From contig CAVRZD010000006.1 of assembly GCA_963725645.1 (NCBI GenBank), forward strand, positions 1,178,001 to 1,242,000: a DNA stretch of 64,000 bases, read 5' to 3'. A program made the translations under genes and the position numbers. Within the stretch, counting starts at the first letter, position 1. Each line of letters opens with the position of its first letter. Positions 12,031-20,903 of the stretch are shown here, in pieces. This DNA comes from JALYZC01 sp963725645 (GTDB taxonomy: Bacteria > Actinomycetota > Thermoleophilia > Solirubrobacterales > Solirubrobacteraceae). The notes beneath the pieces are model-generated. The model was given only the letters and a program-made list of their open reading frames with translations. It was not told where the DNA came from and made no database searches.

Positions 12031-13143
12031 TGGCGACGACACCCGCCTCGGAGCCGACGCCGCAGCGCCTTGCGGCGATCCGCGACCAGCTCAAGCTGCT
12101 CGCGGACTACCTTTGACCCGGCTGAGCTGAAGCGGCGCGTCGCCGGGCTCGAGGAGCAGATGGGCGCGCCCGGGTTCTGGGACGACCAGGAGCGGGCCGC
12201 ACGGGTCAGCGCCGAGCACGCCCGCGCCACGCGCAAGCTCGAGGAGTTCGAGCGCCTCCAGGCGGACGTCGAGGACCTCGGCGGCCTGGTCGAGCTGGCC
12301 GAGGAGGACGCCGACCTGGCGGCCGAACTGGACGAGCAGATCGCCTCGGTCGAGCGCCGGCTGGCCGGGCTCGAGGAGGAGCGACTGTTCTCGGGCCGCT
12401 ACGACTCGGGCGACGCGCTGGTGACGGTCAACGCCGGTGCCGGCGGCACCGACGCGCAGGACTGGGCCGAGATGGTCCTGCGCATGGAGATGCGCTGGGC
12501 CGAGAAGCGCGGCTTCAAGGTCGAGCTGCTCGAGGTCAGCCCGGGAGAGGAGGCCGGGATCAAGTCGGCGACCTTCCGCGTGTCGGGCGACAACGCCTAC
12601 GGCCTCTACTCGGCCGAGAAGGGCGTGCACCGGCTCGTCCGGCTCTCGCCGTTCGACGCCGCCAAGCGGCGCCAGACGAGCTTCGCGGGCGTCGAGGTGT
12701 CCCCGGTCGTCGACGCGAGCGCGGACGTGAGGATCGAGGACGAGGACCTCCAGGTGGACACCTACCGCGCGAGCGGCGCCGGGGGGCAGCACGTGAACAA
12801 GACCGACTCGGCGGTGCGGATCACGCACCGCCCCAGCGGGATCGTCGTCCAGTGCCAGAACGAGCGCTCCCAGTCGTCCAACAAGGCCACCGCGATGGCG
12901 ATGCTCCGCTCGAAGCTCGCCGAGCTCGAGGAGCGCAAGCGCCGGGAGGAGATCGCGGCGGAGCGGGGCGAGGCGCAGGACGTGAACTTCGGCTCGCAGA
13001 TCCGCAACTACGTCCTGCACCCCTACAAGCAGGTCAAGGACCTGCGCACCGGCGTCGAGGCGGGTGACGTCCAGCGCGTGCTCGACGGCGATCTCGACGA
13101 CTTCGTCCGCGCGTACCTGCTGCAGGAAGCGTCGAGCAACTAG
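12030..13143 (+). CDS. prfB: Peptide chain release factor 2 with programmed +1 frameshift
   Basis: RF2 terminates translation at UGA and UAA. The first 28 codons (GTG at 12030, sharing a base with the secA stop) end in CTT TGA at 12111-12116. Skipping the T at 12114 continues as DPAELKRRVAGLEEQMGAPG, so the protein is made by the classical +1 frameshift that autoregulates RF2 by its own abundance. The full product is about 370 residues. The RF2 codon-recognition tripeptide is present in RLSPFDAAKRRQTSF, and the catalytic GGQ loop in RASGAGGQHVNKTDSAVR. Annotation that starts at 12070 without the frameshift misses the authentic N-terminus. ORF-only callers usually mis-start this gene. Confidence 0.95.
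12108..12117 (+). promoter_or_regulatory. Programmed +1 ribosomal frameshift site of prfB (TAC CTT TGA C)
   Basis: The slippery CTT followed by the in-frame stop TGA and C is identical to the heptamer used by most bacterial prfB genes. The upstream Shine-Dalgarno-like stimulator is weak here (GCGGAC instead of AGGGGG). Confidence 0.9.
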
Positions 13144-13148
13144 CGCCG

Positions 13149-14612
13149 ATGCAGCTGCCGCAGCAGACCGCGCCGTACCTGGAGGCGCTGACGTCGTATG
13201 CGTTCCGCGACCCCACGCGGTTCCACGTGCCGGGGCACAAGGGCGGGCCGGGCGCCGACGCCGGCCTGCGCCACGCGATGGGGGAGGCCGCGCTCACGCT
13301 CGACGTCGCGCAGGGCATCGAGGAGATCGACGTCGGCCCGCCGCCGACGCCCTACGACCGCGCCGAGACGCTTGCCGCCGACCTCTACGACGCCCAGCAG
13401 ACCTGGTTCCTCTCCAACGGCGCCTCGCAGGGCAACCACGCCCTCTGCCTCACGCTCGCGCCCGAGGGCGCCGAGGTCGTCGCGCAGCGCAACTCCCACG
13501 GCTCGCTCGTGGACGGCCTGGTGCTCAGCGGCGGCGTAGCGCACTGGGTCGCGCCCGAGTACGACGACGACCTCGGCATGGCGCACGGCGTCACCCCGGA
13601 GGCCATCGCGGCGGCGCTGGCGGCCGCGCCCGAGGCGCGCGCCGTGTTCGTCGTGTCGCCCACCTACTACGGGATGGCGGCCGATGTCGCCGGCTGCGCG
13701 GAGGCGGCGCACGCCGCCGGCGCGGCGCTCGTCGTGGACCAGGCGTGGGGCCCGCACTTCGGCTTCCACCGCGCGGTCCCGCCCTCGGCGCTCCAGCAGG
13801 GCGCCGACGCGGCGCTCACCTCGACGCACAAGATGGTCGGGTCGCTGACCCAGTCGGCCATGCTCCACGTCGCGGACTCCGACCGCGTGGACGCCGAGCG
13901 GCTCGCGCGCATGGTGCGGCTGGTGCGCTCGACCAGCCCGAACTCGTTGCTGCTCGCCTCGCTCGACGCGGCCCGCCGCCAGATCGCGATCCACGGCCAG
14001 GACCTGCTCGGGCGCACGGTTGCCGCGGCGGATCGCGAGGTCGAGGCGATCGACGCGATCGAGGGGTGCCGGGTGGTGGGGGCGGACCTGGTCGGCCGGC
14101 CGGGGGTCGCCGCCCACGACCCGCTGCGGATCGTGATCGACGTCCGCGGGACGGGCTGCACGGGCTACGAGGTCTCCCAGGCGCTCCAGCGCGGCTCCGA
14201 CGTGTACGTCGAGCTGGCCACGCACGCGACGATCGTGCTCGTGCTCGGTCTCGGCCAGCCCGTCGGCCCGCTCGAGCGCTTCGCCCACGACCTGGCGGCC
14301 GAGCTCGAGGAGATCCGCCGGCCCGGGACGGCGCCGATCCTCGCGCCGCCGCAGGCGACCTTGAGCACCGAGACCACCGTGCCGCCGCGCGAGGCCTTCC
14401 TGCGCCCCGGGAACGTGCTGCCCGTGGACGAGGCGGTCGGCCGCGTCTCGGCCGAGTCGATCGCGGGCTACCCGCCGGGGATCCCGGCGCTGCTGCCGGG
14501 GGAGCGGATCACGGCCGAGGTGGTCGAGTACCTGCGCGCCCTCGCCGCCGCCGGCGCGCGGCTGCACGGGGCCAGCGACCCGGGGTTCCAGACGATCACC
14601 GTCGTCGCCTGA
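13149..14612 (+). CDS. Orn/Lys/Arg decarboxylase-family PLP enzyme (aminotransferase class I/II fold)
   Basis: A 487-residue PLP-dependent protein of the Orn/Lys/Arg decarboxylase major-domain family. It shows FHVPGHKGGPG near residue 26, the PLP-phosphate loop FLSNGASQGNHA, NSHGSLVDGLVLSGG, the cofactor Asp in ALVVDQAWGPHFGFH and the Schiff-base lysine in STHKMVGSLTQSAML (~residue 230). The C-terminal domain carries the family's PPGIPALLPGE motif. The usual reaction is decarboxylation of arginine, lysine or ornithine to a polyamine precursor, but many short actinobacterial members have no proven substrate. There is no N-terminal wing domain as in inducible enterobacterial forms. It starts five bases after the prfB stop. 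Confidence 0.85.
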   Translation: MQLPQQTAPYLEALTSYAFRDPTRFHVPGHKGGPGADAGLRHAMGEAALTLDVAQGIEEIDVGPPPTPYDRAETLAADLYDAQQTWFLSNGASQGNHALCLTLAPEGAEVVAQRNSHGSLVDGLVLSGGVAHWVAPEYDDDLGMAHGVTPEAIAAALAAAPEARAVFVVSPTYYGMAADVAGCAEAAHAAGAALVVDQAWGPHFGFHRAVPPSALQQGADAALTSTHKMVGSLTQSAMLHVADSDRVDAERLARMVRLVRSTSPNSLLLASLDAARRQIAIHGQDLLGRTVAAADREVEAIDAIEGCRVVGADLVGRPGVAAHDPLRIVIDVRGTGCTGYEVSQALQRGSDVYVELATHATIVLVLGLGQPVGPLERFAHDLAAELEEIRRPGTAPILAPPQATLSTETTVPPREAFLRPGNVLPVDEAVGRVSAESIAGYPPGIPALLPGERITAEVVEYLRALAAAGARLHGASDPGFQTITVVA

Positions 14613-14689
14613 GACCGCTGACGCTCCTGCGGACCTAGCGCTCCCGCTACGCTTGCTCCTCGGACGGAACGGACACCGCCCAGCCCGCC

Positions 14690-16744
14690 TTGCCGAGACT
14701 CCGCCTCGTACCCGCTGCTCCACTGCTCGCCCTGCTCGTCGTGCTGGGGGCCAATGCGCTCGCCAACGCGCCGTCGGCCGCGGCCGCGGACTGCCCGGTG
14801 AGCGGCATGGCCGTCACGAACTGGATCAACACGAGCGGAGGCGACTGGAACACCGCCACGAACTGGAGCAACGGCGTGCCCACCGCCGCCTGTGACGCCA
14901 ACATCATGGGCACCGGGCCGTACACGGTGACGTTGACGACGACCGCAGCGACGAAGAAGCTGACGATCGGCCAGACCGGGCTGAAGACCATCAACGTCTC
15001 ATCCAACGGGACCGCGGCGGGGATCACGGCGAGCGGCGAGCTCCACATGGGCACGTTCGGTGAGATCGTGCTCGACTGCCCCATCCCCGGCTGCACCGGG
15101 GCCGCGCCGTTCATCGACGTCGGCGCCTCCCCCAACCGCCTGTGGAACCAGGGGGGCAAGATCACCGTCACGCCCCAGGCGGGCGACGGCAGCGCGATCC
15201 TCAAGGGCGATGTCCTCAACCAGGGCGGCACCCTCCAGTTCAACGGCAGCGCGCAGTACAGGCACTCGACCGGGGCGACGACGACGCTCGACAACCAAGG
15301 GACGATCAATCTCGCCAACGGCGTCACGCTGACGTCGGCGGATGACACGTGCCCCGCCGGGGGCGGAACCGTTGCGGTGACGAACGGGACGAGCGGCCAC
15401 ATCAACGCCACCGGTACCGGCACGCTGAGCGCGCAGGTGTTCAACCAGGGCGCGGGGGACACCAGCGGCATCGCGCCGGTGACCCTGCCGTGCGGCGGGC
15501 TCAACTACACGGGCGCCGGCGCGAGCGGCGTGCTGGTGAACGGCAACGTCGGTCTGACCGGCAATCTTGCGGCGGGGCAGAACCTGAAGGTGGTGTCGGG
15601 CACCCTGACCGCGGCGGGAGGGTCGACCAACGCGGGAGCGATCACGCTCGATTCCACGTCCGCGAACGTCGCGCTCGACGCCCCGGCGGCCACGCTGACC
15701 AACTCCGGCACGATCACCACCACGGGAACCGCCAACACCCGAACGATCAAGGGCAACCTCAGCAACAGCGGGACGCTCCAGGTCAACAGCGACACGATGT
15801 ACACGGACTCGACCGGACCCGCGACGCTCACCCAGACGGCTGGCACGACGGCCGTCGGCACCGGTGCGGCGCTCGACCTCACGGGTGCGACCGGGAGCAC
15901 CTTCAGCCTCAATGGCGGGACATTGAGCGGCGGCGGCTCGGTCACCGGATCGGTGAACAACGCGAGCGGGACGGTCGCCCCCGGCTCGAGCCCAGGAACG
16001 CTGACGATCAGCGGGAACTACACACAGGGCCCCGCGGGCACGCTCGACGTCGAGGTCGATGGCACGACGCCGGGGCAGTTCGACAAGCTGGTGGTGGGTG
16101 CGAACGCGACGCTCGGGGGCACGCTGGCGCTGCATCCGAGCTCGGCGTTCGCCGCTGCGGCCGTGCCCGGCGACAGCGTCGGATTCCTCGCCGGCACCAA
16201 CGCGGGGACCTTCGCCACGACGACGGTGACGCCCCCACTTGCTGGTGGCAACACGTTCAATCCTGGCTACGGCCCGACCGCGGTGAACGCCGTGGTAGGC
16301 GCCCCGCCGCCACCCCCTCTTCCGCTCGCGCCAACGCTGACCGTGATCCCGACCCCGACCGCGATCCCGGACACGACCAGACCCGGCCTCTCCGCCCTCG
16401 GGTTCTCATCCCGATCGTTTCTCGCGAGGGCGGGCACCACGCTGAAGCTGACGCTGTCGGAGGCCGCGACGATCTCCGCGGTCGTCAACCAGAGCGTCAG
16501 GGGCCACAGGGTTCGCGGGAGGTGCAGCCCCAGCGCCAAGACTGCGACGCGCTGCACGCTGACCGTGCGCCGCGCGAAGACGACCTTCCGTGGCGCGAAG
16601 GGCGCCAACCGGCTGAGGTTCAAGGTCTCGAGCCTCAAGCCCGGCAGCTACGCGCTGGTCCTCACCGCCCGTGATGCCGCGGGGAACGTCTCCCGGACGT
16701 TCACGCTGCGGTTCACGATCAAGCAGGCGCCTCGCAGGCGGTAG
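14690..16744 (+). CDS. Secreted repeat-rich surface protein with autotransporter-like passenger repeats
   Basis: A 684-residue exported protein. The TTG start at 14690 gives a signal peptide (RLRLVPAAPLLALLVVLGAN, cleavage probably after AAAA, ~residue 31). The mature part begins with GGDWNTATNWSNGVP, a motif typical of beta-strand surface/adhesin repeats. Long Thr/Gly/Asn-rich segments follow (NSGTITTTGTANTRTIKGN, LNGGTLSGGGSVTGSV, GTVAPGSSPGTL) that look like right-handed beta-helix rungs. Residues ~545-560 are a Pro-rich spacer. The last ~110 residues form a separate basic beta-sandwich (LKLTLSEAATISAVV ... SYALVLTARDAAGNVSRTF) that is common at the C-terminus of secreted proteins in this group. 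There is no sortase motif or membrane anchor. The function is unknown; a cell-surface or biofilm role is a guess. Confidence 0.75.
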   Translation: MPRLRLVPAAPLLALLVVLGANALANAPSAAAADCPVSGMAVTNWINTSGGDWNTATNWSNGVPTAACDANIMGTGPYTVTLTTTAATKKLTIGQTGLKTINVSSNGTAAGITASGELHMGTFGEIVLDCPIPGCTGAAPFIDVGASPNRLWNQGGKITVTPQAGDGSAILKGDVLNQGGTLQFNGSAQYRHSTGATTTLDNQGTINLANGVTLTSADDTCPAGGGTVAVTNGTSGHINATGTGTLSAQVFNQGAGDTSGIAPVTLPCGGLNYTGAGASGVLVNGNVGLTGNLAAGQNLKVVSGTLTAAGGSTNAGAITLDSTSANVALDAPAATLTNSGTITTTGTANTRTIKGNLSNSGTLQVNSDTMYTDSTGPATLTQTAGTTAVGTGAALDLTGATGSTFSLNGGTLSGGGSVTGSVNNASGTVAPGSSPGTLTISGNYTQGPAGTLDVEVDGTTPGQFDKLVVGANATLGGTLALHPSSAFAAAAVPGDSVGFLAGTNAGTFATTTVTPPLAGGNTFNPGYGPTAVNAVVGAPPPPPLPLAPTLTVIPTPTAIPDTTRPGLSALGFSSRSFLARAGTTLKLTLSEAATISAVVNQSVRGHRVRGRCSPSAKTATRCTLTVRRAKTTFRGAKGANRLRFKVSSLKPGSYALVLTARDAAGNVSRTFTLRFTIKQAPRRR

Positions 16745-16780
16745 CGCACCCGACCGCCGGCTCCGTATCCTCCGCCGACC

Positions 16781-17614
16781 GTGGCGGACGAGCAGCTCAG
16801 CGAGGTCGTCGCGCGTGCCCTGGCCGAGGACATCGGCCCGGGTGACGCGACGAGCGCGGCGACGGTGGACGAGGGGGCCCGCGCGCGCGCCACGATCACG
16901 CAGAAGGCCCCGGGCGTCCTCTTCGGCCTCGACGCCGCCGAGGAGGCGTTCCGCCAGCTCGACCCCGGCGTCGAGATCGAGCGCCTCGCGCCGGAGGGCG
17001 AGTGGCGCGAGGGCGGGCCCGTGCTGCGCGTGGAGGGCCGCACGCGCGCGCTGCTCGGCGCCGAGCGCACGGCGCTGAACTTCCTCCAGCGCCTCTCCGG
17101 CGTGGCCACGGCCACCGCACGCGCGGTCAAGGAGGTCGAGGGCTCGGGCGCACAAATCCTCGACACCCGCAAGACCACGCCGGGGCTGCGAGCGCTCGAG
17201 AAGGCGGCGGTCCGCGCGGGCGGCGGCGTGAACCACCGCGCCGGGCTCTACGACGCGATCCTGATCAAGGAGAACCACGCGGCGGCGGCCGGCGGAGTGG
17301 GCGAGGCGGTGCGGCGCGCGCGGGCCGCGGCGCCCGACCTGCCGCTCGAGGTCGAGTGCCGCGACCTGGCCGAGGTGGACGAGGCGCTGGACGCCGGAGC
17401 GACCCGCCTGCTGCTCGACAACATGCCCCCCGCGCACCTGCGCGAGGTCGTCGAGCACGTGGCGGGGCGGGCGACGCTCGAGGCCAGCGGGGGGATCACG
17501 CTCGAGAATCTGGGGGAGGCTGCGACAACGGGCGTAGAATTCATCTCGATCGGTGCGCTGACCCACTCCGCGTCAGCGCTCGATCTATCCCTCACCCTGG
17601 AGCCATTGCCATGA
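16781..17614 (+). CDS. nadC: Nicotinate-nucleotide diphosphorylase (carboxylating), quinolinate phosphoribosyltransferase
   Basis: A 277-residue enzyme converting quinolinate and PRPP to nicotinate mononucleotide in de novo NAD synthesis. Conserved stretches are ALAEDIGPGDATSAAT at the N-terminus, ERTALNFLQRLSGVATATA, ILDTRKTTPGLRALEKAAV, GGGVNHRAGLYDAILIKENH (Arg/Lys/His contacts to quinolinate), LEVECRDLAE and LLLDNMPPAHL, and the terminal LEASGGITLENL plus FISIGALTHSA phosphate-binding loop. GTG 16781 is preceded by TATCCT nine bases upstream, suggesting leaderless expression. The stop overlaps the nadA start (ATGA). nadB was not found in this window. Confidence 0.95.
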   Translation: MADEQLSEVVARALAEDIGPGDATSAATVDEGARARATITQKAPGVLFGLDAAEEAFRQLDPGVEIERLAPEGEWREGGPVLRVEGRTRALLGAERTALNFLQRLSGVATATARAVKEVEGSGAQILDTRKTTPGLRALEKAAVRAGGGVNHRAGLYDAILIKENHAAAAGGVGEAVRRARAAAPDLPLEVECRDLAEVDEALDAGATRLLLDNMPPAHLREVVEHVAGRATLEASGGITLENLGEAATTGVEFISIGALTHSASALDLSLTLEPLP

Positions 17615-18621
17615 AGCCTCTGCCCGTCATCCAGAACGGCGCGTCTTCCGAGACCCCCGAGAAGGTCGCCTCGCTGACAGCTGAGGTCCGCGAGCTGGCC
17701 GCCGAGCGCAACGCCGTCATCCTCGCCCACAACTACCAGGTGCCGGAGATCCAGAACGCGGCGGACTACGTCGGGGACTCGCTCGGTCTCTCGCGCCAGG
17801 CCAACGCCACCGAGGCCGAGGTCATCGCCTTCTGTGGCGTGCACTTCATGGCCGAGACGGCGTCGATCCTCTGCCGCGACAAGACCGTGCTGCTGCCCGA
17901 CCTGCGCGCCGGCTGCTCGCTGGCCGACTCGATCACCGCCGACCAGCTGCGCCACTGGAAGGAGAAGCACCCGGGCGCCGTGGTCGTGATGTACGTGAAC
18001 ACCAGCGCCGACGTGAAGGCGGAGACCGACTACTGCTGCACGTCGGGCAACGCGGTCGCCGTCTGCGAGCACATCCTGCGCGAGCACGGCGACGACACCG
18101 AGATCCTCTTCGGCCCCGACATGTTCCTCGGCGCCCACGTCGAGAAGCAGCTCGGCCGCAAGCTCCACGTGTGGATCGGCGAGTGCCATGTGCACGCGGG
18201 CATCAGGCCATCGGACATCAACGACGTGCGCGCCGCGCACCCCGACGCCGACTTCCTCATCCACCCCGAATGCGGCTGCACGACGAGCGTGATGGAGTAC
18301 GTCTCGGCCGGCGACATCGACCCGGAGGGCGTCGAGATGCTCTCCACCGGCGGGATGCTCAAGTATGCCGAGGAGCGGGCCGAGCCCGGCCGCGAGGCGA
18401 TCGTCGCCACCGAGACCGGCATGATCTACGGACTCCAGCAGGCGGCGCCGGACACCGAGTTCATCGCCGCCAACCCGGCGGCGATCTGCCAGTACATGAA
18501 GATGATCACGCTGCCCAAGCTGCGCGACGCGCTCGCCAACATGGCGCCCGAGGTCCGCGTGCCCGACGAGATCGCCGAGCGGGCGCGGGTGCCGATCGAA
18601 CGAATGGTGGCGATCTCCTAG
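17611..18621 (+). CDS. nadA: Quinolinate synthase A
   Basis: A 336-residue [4Fe-4S] enzyme that condenses iminoaspartate with dihydroxyacetone phosphate to quinolinate. Diagnostic elements are VILAHNYQVPEIQNAADYVG, FCGVHFMAETASIL (first cluster cysteine region), DLRAGCSLADSI, VNTSADVKAETDYCCTSGNA (second cysteine), FGPDMFLG, HPECGCTTSVMEY (third cysteine region) and STGGMLKYAEE. It overlaps nadC by four bases, giving nadC-nadA order and coupled translation. A strong terminator follows eight bases after the stop. Confidence 0.95.
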   Translation: MKPLPVIQNGASSETPEKVASLTAEVRELAAERNAVILAHNYQVPEIQNAADYVGDSLGLSRQANATEAEVIAFCGVHFMAETASILCRDKTVLLPDLRAGCSLADSITADQLRHWKEKHPGAVVVMYVNTSADVKAETDYCCTSGNAVAVCEHILREHGDDTEILFGPDMFLGAHVEKQLGRKLHVWIGECHVHAGIRPSDINDVRAAHPDADFLIHPECGCTTSVMEYVSAGDIDPEGVEMLSTGGMLKYAEERAEPGREAIVATETGMIYGLQQAAPDTEFIAANPAAICQYMKMITLPKLRDALANMAPEVRVPDEIAERARVPIERMVAIS

Positions 18622-18628
18622 GGAACGC

Positions 18629-18658
18629 AAACGGGGCGGCCCATGGGCCGCCCCGTTT
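18629..18658. terminator. Bidirectional hairpin terminator between nadA and the convergent gene
   Basis: A perfect 30-bp palindrome: AAACGGGGCGGCCC followed by its reverse complement, ending CCCCGTTT. The A-tract/T-tract ends serve as a terminator in either direction, eight bases after the nadA stop and 25 bases before the end of the convergent secreted-protein gene. Confidence 0.85.
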
Positions 18659-18682
18659 CACCATTCCGGACCTGGATCGTCG

Positions 18683-19384
18683 TCAGGCGAGCTTGATCTC
18701 GTCGAAGACCGCTCCGGCGGGCGTGATCTTCAGTTCGGCCTCCCTGACCACGCGCCCCTGGGTGAGGTCCGCGGCTGTGCAGCCGTGGTTCTCGTTCTCG
18801 TTCTCGTTTTCGTTCTCGTTCTCGTTGGCGTCGTTCTCGTTGTCGTCGCCGTGGTTGTCACCGCTGGTCGTCGACCCTGGACCGCTGTTGTCGCCGTGGT
18901 GGTCGCCGCCGTCGCTGGTCGCCGTTGCGGTCGGCGTGGTCGGCGTGGCCGGCTTGACCTTGCACTCGGTGCTGGCGGTGACCTTGCCGGTCACGGTTCC
19001 GCCGCCGTCGAGCGCGATCGTGAGCGTGCCCGTGTTGGGGCTGCCCGGGTCCGCGACGAAGGACTGAATCGTGCCGGAGTGCTCGGCCCCGTCCTTGACG
19101 CCGTCGTTGTCGGTGTCGGCGTCGCGCGGGTTGTCTCCCGCCTTGAACTCACCGAGGTTGTTGAGCCCGTCGCGGTCCTGGTCGCGCTTCGTCTGCTTGA
19201 CCTTCACCGACAGGTTGTGACGGCACTCCCAGCGGTCGGGGATGCGGTCGTGGTTGCGGTCCACCCGCGCGCTGCGCGGGCACGACTTGTGCTTGTGCTT
19301 GGAGCGAGCGGACGCGCCCGCCGGCAGCAGCATCAGGCTCGCCGCGAGGGCAGCGGCCAGACCGACGATGATCATCCTTCGCAT
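18683..19384 (-). CDS. Secreted thrombospondin type-3-repeat-like calcium-binding protein
   Basis: A 233-residue exported protein. The ATG at 19384 has AAGGAG seven bases upstream; a longer in-frame ORF upstream of it is ignored. A signal peptide (MIIVGLAAALAASLMLLPAG, processed near ASA) is followed by Asp/Asn-rich loops DRNHDRIPDRWE, DQDRDGLNNLGEF and DTDNDGVKDGAE, the pattern of thrombospondin-3/EF-hand-like calcium loops. A ~90-residue domain with GTLTIALDGGGTVTGKVT follows. After a Thr/Pro stretch there is a low-complexity (Glu-Asn)n run ending HGC, and the C-terminus VREAELKITPAGAVFDEIKL resembles the end of carboxypeptidase-regulatory-like domains. It probably works at the cell surface; function unknown. 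It is convergent with nadA. Confidence 0.75.
   Translation of the reverse strand: MRRMIIVGLAAALAASLMLLPAGASARSKHKHKSCPRSARVDRNHDRIPDRWECRHNLSVKVKQTKRDQDRDGLNNLGEFKAGDNPRDADTDNDGVKDGAEHSGTIQSFVADPGSPNTGTLTIALDGGGTVTGKVTASTECKVKPATPTTPTATATSDGGDHHGDNSGPGSTTSGDNHGDDNENDANENENENENENENHGCTAADLTQGRVVREAELKITPAGAVFDEIKLA
18788..18827. repeat. Hexanucleotide repeat (GTTCTC/GAGAAC)n coding for Glu-Asn
   Basis: About 6.7 copies of a six-base unit, with one T substitution that keeps the amino acids unchanged. It encodes alternating Glu-Asn in the secreted protein on the minus strand. A unit of six cannot cause frameshifts but can change repeat length by slippage. Confidence 0.8.
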
Positions 19385-19534
19385 GTCACGTCTCCTTGGG
19401 AAGGGTTCACAGGCTGTGACGACCCGATCCCGGGGAAGGTCACGCAAGCCTGGACATCTGATCGACCCGGCTCGCACACCAGGCGAGCGATCGCGCGCGC
19501 TCGTGGACGGTGGGACGGGGGATCCGGTGCGGTT

Positions 19535-20842
19535 CTAGTGCTCGGTGCCCGGCAGCTCGCCGAGCGAGCCGTCGCCGGAGCCCGAGCCGCCCGAGAGGCC
19601 GCCGTCGGAGCCCGAGCGGGATCCGTCCGAGCCGGAGCCCGAGGAGCCCGAGCCGCTCCCGGACGTGCCCGACCCCGAACCGCCGCCCGACGAGCCGGAC
19701 CCCCCGCCGTCACCGCTCCCGCTCAGGCCGTCGCCGGAGCCGGAGCGCTCGCCGCCGGAGCCGGAGCCGCTGGAGCCGCTGTGGTCGTCGCCCCCCGAGC
19801 CCGATCCGCTGGAGCCCGAGTGATCGTCGCCCCCACCGGGCCCCGAGTGCCCGGAGCCGCCGTGATCGTCCCCGCCCCCCGAGCCGTCACGACCGTCGCG
19901 GCCCGAGCCCGAGTGCTCGCTGGAGCCGGACGTGCCCGAGCCGGAGGTCCGCCTGCCGCCGTCCGATCCGGAGCGTTCGGCGCCGGCCGCTCCGCTGCGG
20001 CCACCGGACCCGGTCGTCCCCGCGCTGCCGGTTCCGCCGTTCGCCACCCACCTCGCCGCGGGCGCCGTGGACGTGTCTGCCGCCGCGGCGTCGGGGCCGA
20101 GGCTGTGGTGCTTGGAGAGATCGTTGAGGGCGACCGGCCCGGTCACGAGCACGCCGGCCGCCACCAGCGCCGCGCCGCCCTTGAGCAGGAGCCCCGCGCC
20201 GCCGGCGGCCCCCAGCTCCGCGAGTCGCGCGGCCGTCGGTTCACCCGCGGTGGCGGCGCCGGCCGCCCACGCGGCGAGCGGTGCCGGCGTCACCACCGTC
20301 GCGGCCGCCCGCAGGGTCGCGCGCGCCCGGTGCACGAGCTGGCGGACGGCGCCGTCGGTGAGGCCGAGGTCGTGCGCGACCTGCGCGCGGCTGTCGCCGC
20401 CCACTGCCGTGCGCAGCAGCGCCTCGCGCTGGTTGCCCGGGAGCGCCGCTACACCGGCCAGCGTCTCGCGGATCACCGTGCGCCGCTCGAGGTCCGCCTC
20501 CGGCCCACCGGGCGACCGCAGCGATTCGTTGAGCTCGTCGTAGTCGTAGCCCGAGCGCTTGAGCGCGTCGAGGGCCGTGTTGTGGGCGATCCGGTACAGC
20601 CACGGCCGCAGGTCGCGCACCTCGGAGTCGTCCTGCAGCGACGACCACGCCTTCAGGAACGTCTGCTGGACCGCGTCCTCGGCCCGCGACTCGGGCAGCA
20701 CGCGCCGCACGTGGCGGTGCAGCTGCCGTCGGTAGCGCTCGACGATGGCCTCGAAGGCCCGCTCGTGGCCTTGGCGCACGAGTGCGACCAGGCGTGCATC
20801 GGACTGCGTGCGCAGCAGGGTCGCGGACAGGAGGGGGGTCAT
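19535..20842 (-). CDS. ECF-type RNA polymerase sigma factor with C-terminal membrane segment and long Ser/Gly-rich tail
   Basis: A 435-residue protein. Residues ~15-75 form sigma region 2 (LVRQGHERAFEAIVERYRRQ, AEDAVQQTFLKAW, LRPWLYRIAHNTALD). Residues ~130-185 form sigma region 4 (ALPGNQREALLRTAVGG, LTDGAVRQLVHRARATLR). After this, GGAGLLLKGGAALVAAGVLV (~residues 220-242) can span the membrane. The remaining ~190 residues are almost only Ser, Gly, Asp and His. ECF factors with a C-terminal transmembrane extension are known in actinobacteria, where the extension is thought to act as a built-in anti-sigma or sensor. No separate anti-sigma gene is adjacent. The low-complexity tail would lie outside the membrane. 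Target promoters are unknown. Confidence 0.8.
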   Translation of the reverse strand: MTPLLSATLLRTQSDARLVALVRQGHERAFEAIVERYRRQLHRHVRRVLPESRAEDAVQQTFLKAWSSLQDDSEVRDLRPWLYRIAHNTALDALKRSGYDYDELNESLRSPGGPEADLERRTVIRETLAGVAALPGNQREALLRTAVGGDSRAQVAHDLGLTDGAVRQLVHRARATLRAAATVVTPAPLAAWAAGAATAGEPTAARLAELGAAGGAGLLLKGGAALVAAGVLVTGPVALNDLSKHHSLGPDAAAADTSTAPAARWVANGGTGSAGTTGSGGRSGAAGAERSGSDGGRRTSGSGTSGSSEHSGSGRDGRDGSGGGDDHGGSGHSGPGGGDDHSGSSGSGSGGDDHSGSSGSGSGGERSGSGDGLSGSGDGGGSGSSGGGSGSGTSGSGSGSSGSGSDGSRSGSDGGLSGGSGSGDGSLGELPGTEH

Positions 20843-20903
20843 GATCGTGGTATGGCAGCCGTGCCGGCAGCCATCCGGCCGCCTCTACAGGGTACGACGA
20901 CCG

